Assembly (NCBI GenBank): GCA_937920115.1 | Contig: CALGVF010000111.1 | Span: 1 to 10,384 of the forward strand | Direction of reading: 5' to 3' | Length of the DNA stretch: 10,384 nt | Source of the DNA: an uncultured Clostridia bacterium | GTDB taxonomy: Bacteria; Bacillota; Clostridia; Christensenellales; Borkfalkiaceae | Shown here: one piece after another, positions 1-6,834 of the stretch | Layout: every line of letters begins with the position of its first letter | Position numbering within the stretch: position 1 is the first letter of the stretch | The notes under the pieces: model-generated | Told to the model about the DNA's origin: nothing | The model's input: the letters and a program-made list of their open reading frames with translations, nothing else | Databases searched by the model: none | Program-made: the position numbers and the translations under genes

Positions 1-253
1 AATATTCGTCCGCCGCGTGAAAAGGCACGCCGCACATAGGGGCCCTTTCAGCCATTCCGCAGTCTCTGCCCGTAAGCGTAAGGTCGAGCATTTTGGAAGC
101 CTTTATCGCGTCGTCGAAAAACATTTCGTAAAAGTCGCCGAGTCTGTAAAAGATTATACAGTCGGGGTGGGCGGCTTTTATCTTGTCGTAATGCTCCATC
201 ATAGGAGATTTTTTTTCTTTTTTACTTTCGTCGCTACTCTTTTGTTTAGCCAT
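1..253 (-). CDS. mutS: DNA mismatch repair protein MutS, N-terminal fragment (cut by window edge)
   Basis: The first 84 codons of MutS, the mismatch-recognition ATPase that starts methyl-independent mismatch repair together with MutL. From the ATG at 253 I read a lysine/serine/glutamate-rich leader of about 17 residues, then the mismatch-binding domain I. It contains RLGDFYEMFFDDA, with the F-x-E motif (Phe41 and Glu43 here) that stacks on and contacts the mispaired base, followed by the conserved GRDCGMAERAPMCGVPFHAAD block. The ATPase domain lies beyond the left edge. The gene starts 11 bases after the miaB stop, so the two are almost certainly co-transcribed, a common order in Clostridia. 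The ribosome site is weak (GAGAGAG about 8 bases upstream). Met18 or Met19, at the conserved family start, is an alternative initiation site, but no Shine-Dalgarno precedes it. Identity is secure. Confidence 0.95.
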   Translation of the reverse strand, partial: MAKQKSSDESKKEKKSPMMEHYDKIKAAHPDCIIFYRLGDFYEMFFDDAIKASKMLDLTLTGRDCGMAERAPMCGVPFHAADEY

Positions 254-264
254 TATCCGCTCTC

Positions 265-1593
265 TCAATCAATTATTTTCTTTATCTTTCCGATTAAGGA
301 CATACCGCCCGTCGATGTTATTTCGACTTCTGCGAATTTTCCGACTACATTTACGGGATATTCGCAATAAGCCATTCTGCCCCTCTCGTCTCTGCCCATA
401 TACTTTTGCTTTTTCTCGTCGTAGTCCTCGAATAAAATTTCGACGGTTTTGCCGACGTACTTCGAGGACTCCTCTCTGTTTATTTCGTTCTGAATATCGA
501 CGAGTCGCATTATCCTTTCTTTTTTAATATCCGCAGGAATCTGTCCGTCCATAGCGGCGGCTTTCGTTCCCTCTCTCGGCGAATAAACGAACGTGAACGC
601 CCCGTCGTACCTGACTTTTTCGACGAGCGATACGGTGTCCTCGAACTCTTCCTCGGTCTCCGTCGGGAAACCGACGATAATATCGGTAGTAATCGCGCAA
701 TTCGGGATAATATCGCGTATTTTGGCAACTTTTCCGAGATAATCTTCAACCGTATAACGCCTGTTCATTTCCTTTAAAATTCTATCCGAACCCGACTGTA
801 CGGGCAAATGAATAGCCTTGCAGGCGTGTGGATTTCGTTTTATCGCTTCTACGACTTCTTCCGTAAGGTCTTTCGGGTGATTGGACATAAAACGCAGACG
901 GAATTTGCCTTCAAGTTTGCCTATTTCGTCTAAAAGCGACGAAAAAGACGAACCGTCTTTCAGATCCTTGCCGTAAGAGTTTACGTTCTGACCCAAAAGG
1001 GTTATTTCCTTATACCCGTTTTCAATAAGCCCTTTTACTTCGGCTACGATTTTGTCCGACTTTCTGCTCCGCTCTCTGCCTCTCACGTAAGGAACGATAC
1101 AGTACGTACAGAAGTTATTGCAACCGTACATTACGTTTACCCACGCGTTCGGAAAACTCGAACGAAGGGGCGTGACGCTTTCGCTGATTTCGCCGTTCTT
1201 TTCGAGTATTTCGACAAAGCGTTTTTTGCTTTCGATTTTCTTGGTCAGAAGTTCGCCGAATTTATCTATATTGAAAGTGCCGATAATCAGATCGACGTAA
1301 GGATACGATTTTAAAAGTTTTTCCGAGAAATTGCCCTGCTGAGTCATACAGCCGCACACCGCGATAACGAGTTCGGGCTTCTCCGCTTTCAGTTTTTTTA
1401 GCATTCCGATATTTCCGAAAGCGTGCTGCTCGGCGTTTTCTCTTACGCAACAAGTGTTAAAGACTATTACGTCCGCATCCTCGGGGGCTTTACATTCGAG
1501 ATAGCCCATACCGCTTAAAATACCCGCGATTTTTTCCGATTCGTGTACGTTCATCTGACAACCGTAGGTATGTATTATATAACGTTTACTCAT
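265..1593 (-). CDS. miaB: tRNA-2-methylthio-N6-dimethylallyladenosine synthase MiaB
   Basis: Radical-SAM methylthiotransferase that converts i6A37 to ms2i6A37 in tRNAs reading UNN codons. Counting from the preferred ATG at 1593 the protein is 442 residues, normal for MiaB. It has the N-terminal UPF0004 domain with cluster-binding Cys12 (YGCQMN), Cys48 (NTCCVRENA) and Cys82 (CGCM). The radical-SAM CxxxCxxC is at Cys158/162/165 (YGCNNFCTYC), with the LLGQNVNSYG and HLPVQSGSD blocks. A C-terminal TRAM domain covers about residues 375-440. The frame stays open upstream to a TTG at 1629 and includes an ATG at 1608. I chose 1593 because homologues start at this point (MSKRYIIHTYGCQMN) and because a consensus -10 box overlaps the longer versions. 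There is no Shine-Dalgarno before any of the three. The motif NTCCVRENAE favours MiaB over its paralogues MtaB and RimO. Confidence 0.96.
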   Translation of the reverse strand: MSKRYIIHTYGCQMNVHESEKIAGILSGMGYLECKAPEDADVIVFNTCCVRENAEQHAFGNIGMLKKLKAEKPELVIAVCGCMTQQGNFSEKLLKSYPYVDLIIGTFNIDKFGELLTKKIESKKRFVEILEKNGEISESVTPLRSSFPNAWVNVMYGCNNFCTYCIVPYVRGRERSRKSDKIVAEVKGLIENGYKEITLLGQNVNSYGKDLKDGSSFSSLLDEIGKLEGKFRLRFMSNHPKDLTEEVVEAIKRNPHACKAIHLPVQSGSDRILKEMNRRYTVEDYLGKVAKIRDIIPNCAITTDIIVGFPTETEEEFEDTVSLVEKVRYDGAFTFVYSPREGTKAAAMDGQIPADIKKERIMRLVDIQNEINREESSKYVGKTVEILFEDYDEKKQKYMGRDERGRMAYCEYPVNVVGKFAEVEITSTGGMSLIGKIKKIID

Positions 1594-1629
1594 ATATAGA
1601 TTATACATTAAAAACCCGAAAAAAATCAA
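1594..1629 (-). promoter_or_regulatory. Promoter of miaB-mutS, predicted leaderless
   Basis: On the minus strand a perfect TATAAT (1600-1605) lies 18 bases from TTGATT (1624-1629), which matches the first four positions of the -35 consensus. Only six bases (CTATAT) separate the -10 box from the miaB ATG. The usual start seven bases downstream of the -10 would be the A of the ATG itself. This fits the absence of a Shine-Dalgarno sequence. The boxes are seen directly; the transcription start is inferred. Confidence 0.6.
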
Positions 1630-1654
1630 GCAAAAGGAAGTGAAAAAATAACAT

Positions 1655-1689
1655 AAAAGACGAATTAAAACTCATAATAATCGTGACTT
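1655..1689 (+). promoter_or_regulatory. Possible promoter of the PBP gene
   Basis: CATAAT at 1673-1678 matches five of six -10 positions. No good -35 hexamer lies 16-18 bases upstream. The expected start (1685-1686, a G or A) leaves a leader of only four or five bases before the ATG at 1690. No Shine-Dalgarno is visible. The stretch 1630-1689 is otherwise AT-rich with no hairpin that I can see. Together with the miaB promoter it forms a compact divergent promoter region. Confidence 0.4.
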
Positions 1690-3888
1690 ATGAAAAAATT
1701 TTTAAAAATAACGTTTATAACCGTCACGGTTTTAGCGATAATCGCCCTTTCGCTTATCGTATGGTATTTGTCAGTCACGGCAAATACCGTTTTCGACGAA
1801 AGCAAACTGAACTTCTCTTCTCAATCTTGCGTTGTTTACGATAAGGACGGAAAAGAGTTCAAAGACAGCCGCAAAAGGACATACGTTAGCGGCGGCGATA
1901 TTCCCGAAACGGTCAAAAACGCGTTTATCGCCGTCGAGGACAAGCGATTTTACACTCATGGCGGAAGCGACCTTAAAGGAATGCTACGAGCGACTAAAAA
2001 CAATATCTTTTCGGGCAAAATCGTCGAGGGCGGCTCGACTATAAGTCAACAACTCGTCAAAAACGCCTTTTTAAGCGGTGAAAAAACGATAAACAGGAAA
2101 TTCAACGAGATAAAACTCACGAGAGAACTCGAAAGACGATACAGTAAAGACGAAATACTCGAAAAGTATTTAAACTCGGTATACTTCGGCAAAGGGGTTT
2201 ACGGGGTCGCGGACGCTTCTCTCGCCTTTTTCGGAAAAGAAATTAAAAACGTATCGCTCGGCGAAGCGGCTGTTCTCGCCGCGGTCGTAAAGTCGCCGAA
2301 AAAGTACAACCCCGTCGATAACGAGAAAAACGCAAACGAAAGAAAGAACGTAGTGCTGAAACTCTTAAAAGAACAGAACTACATTTCCGAAAAAGAATAT
2401 AAAAAAGAGAAAAACACAGTAATTACCGCAAATTATACGAAAGATTACGTTTCAAAAAGCATTGAAATTCAAGAGGTAAAAAGACAGGCTTGCGAGATTT
2501 TGGGCTTCGATAACGAAAGCGAATTGAACGATTATAAGATTTACTCTTCTCTCGACCGAAGCGTATCCGAATACGTTTCCTCGCCCGAAACTTACGGGCT
2601 TAATTGCGACTACACCGTTATAATAGCAAACGCTAAAACGGGCGAAATAACGGGTTTTAAAACTTCGTACGGCGATATTGCGAGATGCCCCGCTTCGACC
2701 GCGAAACCGTGGCTCATATACTCGCCCTGCATAGACGAAGGCATAGTAAACGAAGCGACGAAGATATTAGACGAGAAAACAAACTTCGGCGGGTACTCTC
2801 CGTCGAATTACGGCGATAAATACTACGGCTATACAAGCGTAAAAACCGCTTTATCGAAAAGCCTTAACGTTCCGTCGGTAAAACTTGCCGAAACTCTCGG
2901 AACAGACAAAATAATAAATAACGCCGAGAAATTCGGCGTAAAAATAACAAACGAAGATTTATCCGTTGCTCTCGGCAATATCGACGGCGGCATTACTCTT
3001 TGTCAACTCGTTTCCTGTTACACCCCGTTCGCGAACGACGGTAAATATTCCGAAGTTTCTTTTATCGAAAAAATAGTAAACCCGAAAGGAAAAACCGTCT
3101 ATCTGAATAAAAAAGAAACTAAACAGATAATAAAACCGTCAACGGCGTTTATAATCAACGACATATTAGGCGAAACGGTAAAAAACGGAACGGCTAAGAA
3201 ATTGAACGACCTATCTTTCCCCGTCTACGCCAAAACGGGAACGAACGGAAACAAAGATGGAAACAAGGACGCGTATTGCGTGGCGTATACGACCGAACAC
3301 ATAATAGGCGTATGGCTCGGAAACTCCGACGACAAAAACATGGATAATTCGGTGAGCGGCGGTACTTACCCGACGATGATTGCGAAAGATATACTCGGCA
3401 GTCTTTATAAAAACCATACCCCCGAAGCGTTCGCAATGCCCGACTCGGTTGAATATCTCTATATAGACAAAAATTCTTATAACGACGACAACGAAATATT
3501 ACTCAGAGACTCGGACGGCAAGGACTCGATAGGTTTTTACTTTTCTACCGACAATAAACCCGATAAAAAGGCGACCGAAACGCCCGTTACGCCAATCGTA
3601 AAAGATTACAAAATCACTTATAATAACGGGAAAATCGCCGTTTCGATAAAGACTGACGAGAACGTGGGATTTTATCTTTACGACAGCGACGGCAAAGAAC
3701 TTTTAAAGTCTGCGGCAAGCGGAAAATACGTAATGAAAGACGTAAAACAGAATACTGAATATTCGTTTTTCGTAAAGCCTTTTACGTTATCCGACGGCGA
3801 GGAAATATACGGCGAGACAATAAAACTCCCGTCCGTAAAAACGGACGGGGGTCTCGAAAAAATCAAAAACTCACCTTGGTGGGAATAA
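1690..3888 (+). CDS. Class A penicillin-binding protein (bifunctional glycosyltransferase/transpeptidase)
   Basis: Membrane-anchored peptidoglycan synthase of 732 residues that polymerises lipid II and cross-links the stem peptides outside the membrane. Residues 1-30 are a short basic N-terminus and one membrane segment (about 7-28), an uncleaved anchor. The GT51 domain follows, with catalytic Glu83 in AVEDKRFYTHGG, the GGSTISQQLVKN block (114-125) and KYLNSVYFGKGVYG (159-172). The transpeptidase domain has the acyl-enzyme motif STAK (Ser336 to Lys339), SLN (391-393) and KTGT (515-518), so both activities look intact. After about residue 580 comes an extension of about 150 residues. It has an acidic linker, a Thr/Pro-rich spacer (TETPVTPIV) and a strand-rich segment resembling a fibronectin-III or other beta-sandwich fold, ending in PWWE. 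The gene stands alone and converges on thiI. No terminator is evident in the 35-base gap after its stop. I leave the symbol blank because ponA/pbpF-type paralogues cannot be separated here. Confidence 0.95.
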   Translation: MKKFLKITFITVTVLAIIALSLIVWYLSVTANTVFDESKLNFSSQSCVVYDKDGKEFKDSRKRTYVSGGDIPETVKNAFIAVEDKRFYTHGGSDLKGMLRATKNNIFSGKIVEGGSTISQQLVKNAFLSGEKTINRKFNEIKLTRELERRYSKDEILEKYLNSVYFGKGVYGVADASLAFFGKEIKNVSLGEAAVLAAVVKSPKKYNPVDNEKNANERKNVVLKLLKEQNYISEKEYKKEKNTVITANYTKDYVSKSIEIQEVKRQACEILGFDNESELNDYKIYSSLDRSVSEYVSSPETYGLNCDYTVIIANAKTGEITGFKTSYGDIARCPASTAKPWLIYSPCIDEGIVNEATKILDEKTNFGGYSPSNYGDKYYGYTSVKTALSKSLNVPSVKLAETLGTDKIINNAEKFGVKITNEDLSVALGNIDGGITLCQLVSCYTPFANDGKYSEVSFIEKIVNPKGKTVYLNKKETKQIIKPSTAFIINDILGETVKNGTAKKLNDLSFPVYAKTGTNGNKDGNKDAYCVAYTTEHIIGVWLGNSDDKNMDNSVSGGTYPTMIAKDILGSLYKNHTPEAFAMPDSVEYLYIDKNSYNDDNEILLRDSDGKDSIGFYFSTDNKPDKKATETPVTPIVKDYKITYNNGKIAVSIKTDENVGFYLYDSDGKELLKSAASGKYVMKDVKQNTEYSFFVKPFTLSDGEEIYGETIKLPSVKTDGGLEKIKNSPWWE
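3820..3852 (-). terminator. Rho-independent terminator of the thiI operon, inside the PBP gene
   Basis: Positions 3828-3836 (CCCGTCCGT) and 3841-3849 (ACGGACGGG) form a perfect 9-bp stem with an AAAA/TTTT loop. It extends to 12 bp (3825-3852) through one G-T wobble. On the minus strand the stem is followed by a T-rich tract (TTTTATT). On the plus strand no T tract follows, so it should act only on transcripts from the thiI side. It lies about 70 bases past the thiI stop, within the last 64 bases of the convergent PBP reading frame, where it encodes LPSVKTDGG. Confidence 0.7.
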
Positions 3889-3923
3889 CGTTATACTCTA
3901 TCCCGCCGAGAGAAAACTATTTA

Positions 3924-5081
3924 TCAAAGTTCGATAACTTCGACGTTTTGCATCGCTCGCTTTATCAATTCTTCCACGTCGAGCCTCGACTCTTCTTTCA
4001 GTACTCTGTCCATTCTCGGCTTTATTGCGGGGAACTTCGGAAGGAATACCGTACAGCAGTCTTCGTAAGGAAGTATCGAAGTTTCATAAGTGCCTATTTT
4101 GTTCGCTATCTCGATAGTTTCAAGTTTATCGAAAGCGATAAGCGGTCTGAAAACGGGCATTGTTACGACGGAGTTCGAGGAAGTTATACTTTCGGTCGTC
4201 TGACTTGCAACCTGCCCTAAACTTTCGCCCGTTATAATAGCCTGCCCGCCGTGATAATTTGCAAGTCTTTCGGTGATACGCATCATAAAGCGACGCATCA
4301 TAGTTATCATAAATTCTTCCGAGCATTTTTTATGTATTTCTTCCTGAATTTCGGTGAATTTCACAACGTACAAGGTCATACCCGCAGAATACTCGGAAAT
4401 CATTTTGCCGAGAGTAATCACCTTTTCTTTCGCCGCTTCGCCCGTGTAAGGATAACTATGGAAATGTACGGCGGCGAGTTTCATTCCTCTTTTCGCCATC
4501 ATATAGCCTGCGACAGGGCTGTCGATACCGCCCGAAAGCATAAGGAAACCCTTACCCGAAGAACCTACGGGCATACCGCCGACGCCTTTTATAACGTCTT
4601 TATAGACGAGCGATTGTCCGTTTTCTCTTATGTCGATTTTGAGAATGTTTTTCGGCTTTTTTACGTCAACGTAAAGGTCTTTTCCGTACTTTTCCAAAAT
4701 TCTGCCGCCTATTTCGGCAGAAAGTTCCACCGAATGTAACGGGAAAGTTTTATCCGCTCTGTTCGTTTCAACCTTGAACGAACCTCTCATATCCTCGCAC
4801 TCCGCTATCGCCGCTTCCGCTATTTTATCGACGTCGCTTTCAACGCAGTAAGCAACGCTCATAGTATGTATTCCGCACACTTTAAGCAATTTCGACATAA
4901 TAAGGTCGTACTTATCCTCGTCGAAATTCTCGACGAGATAACGCATTTGCAGTTTTACGAGATCGTATTTTATCCCGTTCAACGCCTTTTTAATGTTTTC
5001 TTCCAAGAGGTTTACGAAATAAAACCTGTTTTTACCTTTTAAAAATATCTCGCATACTCTGACAATTATTACTTTATTCAT
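3924..5081 (-). CDS. thiI: tRNA 4-thiouridine synthase ThiI, short form without rhodanese domain
   Basis: ATP-dependent tRNA sulfurtransferase that adenylates U8 and replaces its oxygen with sulfur to give s4U8, a near-UV sensor. In some species ThiI also supplies sulfur for thiamine thiazole. The 385 residues comprise an N-terminal ferredoxin-like segment (EIFLKGKNRF, 11-20) and a THUMP tRNA-binding domain (about 60-165). An adenylating PP-loop domain follows, with MLSGGIDSPVAGY (signature Ser183 to Pro189), the AIITGESLGQVASQT block (281-295) and LPYEDCCTVFLP (337-348) near the end. It lacks the C-terminal rhodanese domain that carries the persulfide in E. coli ThiI (482 residues). As known for Bacillus, the sulfur probably comes straight from a partner cysteine desulfurase, and that gene sits immediately upstream, overlapping by one base (TAATG). 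The ribosome site is weak, so translational coupling is likely. Confidence 0.96.
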   Translation of the reverse strand: MNKVIIVRVCEIFLKGKNRFYFVNLLEENIKKALNGIKYDLVKLQMRYLVENFDEDKYDLIMSKLLKVCGIHTMSVAYCVESDVDKIAEAAIAECEDMRGSFKVETNRADKTFPLHSVELSAEIGGRILEKYGKDLYVDVKKPKNILKIDIRENGQSLVYKDVIKGVGGMPVGSSGKGFLMLSGGIDSPVAGYMMAKRGMKLAAVHFHSYPYTGEAAKEKVITLGKMISEYSAGMTLYVVKFTEIQEEIHKKCSEEFMITMMRRFMMRITERLANYHGGQAIITGESLGQVASQTTESITSSNSVVTMPVFRPLIAFDKLETIEIANKIGTYETSILPYEDCCTVFLPKFPAIKPRMDRVLKEESRLDVEELIKRAMQNVEVIEL

Positions 5082-6202
5082 TATCTTCTGTCCATTACGC
5101 CCTTTAATTTATTTACGCACTCGCCGAGTTTTTCCGCGGCGAATATTACTTCTTCTTTCGTGTTGTCCACTCCGAAACTTATCCTTATAGCCCCGTCCAA
5201 CACGCCTGCGTTATAGCCGCAAGCCTTTAACACTCTGCTGTGCCTCATTCTCGACGAACACGCCGAGCCCGTGCCGACTACTATGCCGAATTCCTCCAAC
5301 ATATGTAGAATCACCTCGCCGCGAAGCCCGACCGCCGATAAAGAAAGAATGTAAGGCGAAACGTTTTCGCCCGATATGATTTTTATGAATCTCTTGTCGA
5401 GGTTATCTAAAAAAATCTGTTTAAATTCCGCGATTTTTGAATAGTTTTCCGAAACGCGTTCAAGCCTTTTTTCAGCCGCCGCTCCGAAATCTATTATTCC
5501 GAAAACGTTTTCCGTACCGCTTCGGAGTCCGTTTTCCTGCCCGCCCCCGAAAATGAGCGGAACGAGCCGAACGCTCTTTTTAAATACGAGACCGCCCGTC
5601 CCCTTTAAGCCGCCTATCTTGTGAGAACTTATCGAATACAGATCGACCTTATCCGAAATTGCCGTCGGAAGTTTTCCGAACGCCTGCACTCCGTCGCTAT
5701 GGAAAACCGTTGCGGGGTTTATCTTCTTCACCCTGCCCGCGATTTCGTTTACGTTGTTTATCGCTCCCGTTTCGTTATTGACTCGCACCACCGATACTAT
5801 GGAAGTCTTTTCGTCGACGAGCGACAATAAACTGTCGACGTTTACGCTACCGTCGGGGTTGAGTTTCGCAAACCTCGTTTCAACTCCTCTCTTTTTGAGT
5901 TCGTTAAAACACTCGTAAATAGCGGAATGTTCCCCCTCGGTGGTAACTATATTACCGCGTTTCGCAAACGAAGAAATCGCCATGTTGTCCGATTCGCTTC
6001 CGCAAGAAGTGAAAATCATATCGTAACCCGTCGGGAATACGGACAAAATTTTCGACTTAACCTCGGCGATTTTCTTCTTTACCTCTAAACCGCCCGCATA
6101 TAATGCGGACGGATTAAAATAGTTTTCTTTATAATACCGCTCGGCGATTTCCAAAGCCTCTTCGTCGGGTCTCGTCGTGGCGGCGTTGTCTAAATATATC
6201 AT
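5081..6202 (-). CDS. Cysteine desulfurase (NifS/IscS family, probably NifZ-like partner of ThiI)
   Basis: PLP enzyme that removes sulfur from L-cysteine, giving alanine and an enzyme-bound persulfide. The 373 residues show YLDNAATT at the N-terminus, His92 (GEHSAIYE) stacking on PLP, and the PLP Schiff-base Lys195 in SSHKIGGLKGTGG. The mobile-loop catalytic cysteine is Cys315 in GTGSACSSR, followed by the RISFG block near the C-terminus. A TGSACSS-type loop places it in the NifS/IscS group and not the SufS group. It is shorter than IscS (about 400) and lacks an IscS-like C-terminal tail, as in the dedicated desulfurases of Firmicutes. Tight linkage to a rhodanese-less ThiI argues for a role in tRNA thiolation, although a role in Fe-S assembly cannot be excluded. 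A good Shine-Dalgarno (AAAGGA, 6209-6214, six bases before the ATG) supports the start. It overlaps the upstream gene by four bases (ATGA). Confidence 0.95.
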   Translation of the reverse strand: MIYLDNAATTRPDEEALEIAERYYKENYFNPSALYAGGLEVKKKIAEVKSKILSVFPTGYDMIFTSCGSESDNMAISSFAKRGNIVTTEGEHSAIYECFNELKKRGVETRFAKLNPDGSVNVDSLLSLVDEKTSIVSVVRVNNETGAINNVNEIAGRVKKINPATVFHSDGVQAFGKLPTAISDKVDLYSISSHKIGGLKGTGGLVFKKSVRLVPLIFGGGQENGLRSGTENVFGIIDFGAAAEKRLERVSENYSKIAEFKQIFLDNLDKRFIKIISGENVSPYILSLSAVGLRGEVILHMLEEFGIVVGTGSACSSRMRHSRVLKACGYNAGVLDGAIRISFGVDNTKEEVIFAAEKLGECVNKLKGVMDRR

Positions 6203-6735
6203 TTGAAGTCCTTTTCGATTATCTTTCTGCCCGCAAAATTAACGAGATTTACGAGATAATCTTCCTTACATTCGAGCAAAACAAGGTAATTTACGCCGTC
6301 TTTTATAAGCGAAACGTAATAACCGTTTTCGATATACCTGTTCGGCGTTGCAAAAACCTTCTTTATTTTCGGCGTGGCGGCGATTATTTCAAACGTTTCG
6401 CTGCCTATTTTGCCTATCGTCGTCACGTCTTCGTAATCGAACAGAAGCATTTTCTTTCTGTATTTATAGTTGACGACTTTTACGATACGAGTATGCCCCG
6501 AAACGAAAACGAGGTCTATGCAATAATACACTTTCGTCCTTAGAAACCAAAACGCCACTGCGGACAAAACCAAAAAGGCGAACAGGAACCATGCGGGTAT
6601 AAAGAAAAGCAAAGCGAGAACAATAATAGCCGCAACCAAAAATACCCAAAAGAATACCGAATATACGACGTAAATTGTCTTGTGAAATTTTAAATTAGTC
6701 GGATTGAACGACTCTTCGTACAAAACTTCTTTCAT
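6199..6735 (-). CDS. Small two-helix membrane protein of unknown function
   Basis: I do not recognise this 178-residue protein with certainty. It has a short polar N-terminus (1-20) and two hydrophobic helices (about 21-45 and 47-66) joined by a tight IPAW turn. A soluble domain of about 110 residues, rich in predicted strands, follows; it includes a basic patch (VVNYKYRKK, 87-95) and FDYEDVTTIGKIGS (99-112). With no signal peptide and positive charges after the second helix, the C-terminal domain is most likely cytoplasmic. The architecture (two helices, a Y-x-I-x-x-x-F-x-x-G strand, then a basic R-K-x-x-x-x-F-D segment) reminds me of the Clostridia DUF6106 family and of bacterial PH-like membrane proteins. 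This is recollection, not a search result. It heads the operon with the desulfurase and thiI, overlapping the desulfurase start by four bases. The ATG at 6735 is supported by the promoter just before it. No catalytic motif is visible. Confidence 0.85.
   Translation of the reverse strand: MKEVLYEESFNPTNLKFHKTIYVVYSVFFWVFLVAAIIVLALLFFIPAWFLFAFLVLSAVAFWFLRTKVYYCIDLVFVSGHTRIVKVVNYKYRKKMLLFDYEDVTTIGKIGSETFEIIAATPKIKKVFATPNRYIENGYYVSLIKDGVNYLVLLECKEDYLVNLVNFAGRKIIEKDFK
6203..6214 (-). promoter_or_regulatory. Ribosome binding site of the cysteine desulfurase gene
   Basis: AAAGGA at 6209-6214 (minus strand) lies six bases before the ATG at 6202, inside the end of the upstream reading frame. It fixes the start and shows that internal genes of this operon use Shine-Dalgarno initiation, in contrast to the operon's first gene. 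Confidence 0.75.
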
Positions 6736-6776
6736 AGCGTTAATAATACCACAAATTTTTCAAAAAAGCAAGTCAA
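6736..6776 (-). promoter_or_regulatory. Promoter of the orf178-desulfurase-thiI operon, predicted leaderless
   Basis: On the minus strand TATTAT (6743-6748) is preceded by TGG (6749-6751), giving an extended -10 (TGnTATTAT). TTGCTT (6766-6771) lies 17 bases upstream as a partial -35. A better hexamer, TTGACT (6771-6776), is 22 bases away, which is too far. Seven bases (TAACGCT) separate the -10 from the ATG at 6735, so transcription should start at or next to the ATG. No Shine-Dalgarno is present. Confidence 0.6.
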
Positions 6777-6778
6777 TT

Positions 6779-6806
6779 AAAACCCCGATGGAACTCGATT
6801 TTCGGG
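6779..6806 (-). terminator. Weak terminator candidate after mutS2
   Basis: On the minus strand CCCGA (6802-6806) can pair with TCGGG (6784-6788) around a 13-base loop, followed by GTTTTAATT. The five-pair stem is short and the T tract modest. The position, 29 bases past the mutS2 stop and before the next promoter, is right for an operon end. Nothing else in 6736-6834 looks better. Confidence 0.3.
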
Positions 6807-6834
6807 CGTAGTTTTATCGGCGTTTAAATATCCG

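Noticed and set aside
17..370. 117-residue plus-strand frame over the mutS start and miaB end
   Set aside because: It is antisense to the MutS mismatch-binding motif and the MiaB TRAM domain. Its hydrophobic stretch is a by-product of the Lys-rich MutS leader read backwards.
1594..1629. Longer MiaB starting at TTG 1629 or ATG 1608
   Set aside because: The extra residues do not resemble MiaB N-termini, no ribosome site precedes them, and the -10 box overlaps them.
3889..3960. Possible PBP terminator around AAGTTCGATAACTT near 3927-3940
   Set aside because: The stem is only five AT-rich pairs inside the thiI 3' end, with no proper T tract. It is not convincing.
3876..4220. 114-residue plus-strand open frame spanning the PBP stop and the thiI 3' end
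   Set aside because: It is antisense to the conserved C-terminus of ThiI and shows no recognisable domain, promoter or Shine-Dalgarno sequence.
4251..4739. 162-residue open frame on the plus strand opposite thiI
   Set aside because: It is antisense to the conserved THUMP and PP-loop coding region of ThiI, has an aromatic/His/Arg-rich composition typical of reverse-frame translation, and has no ribosome site.
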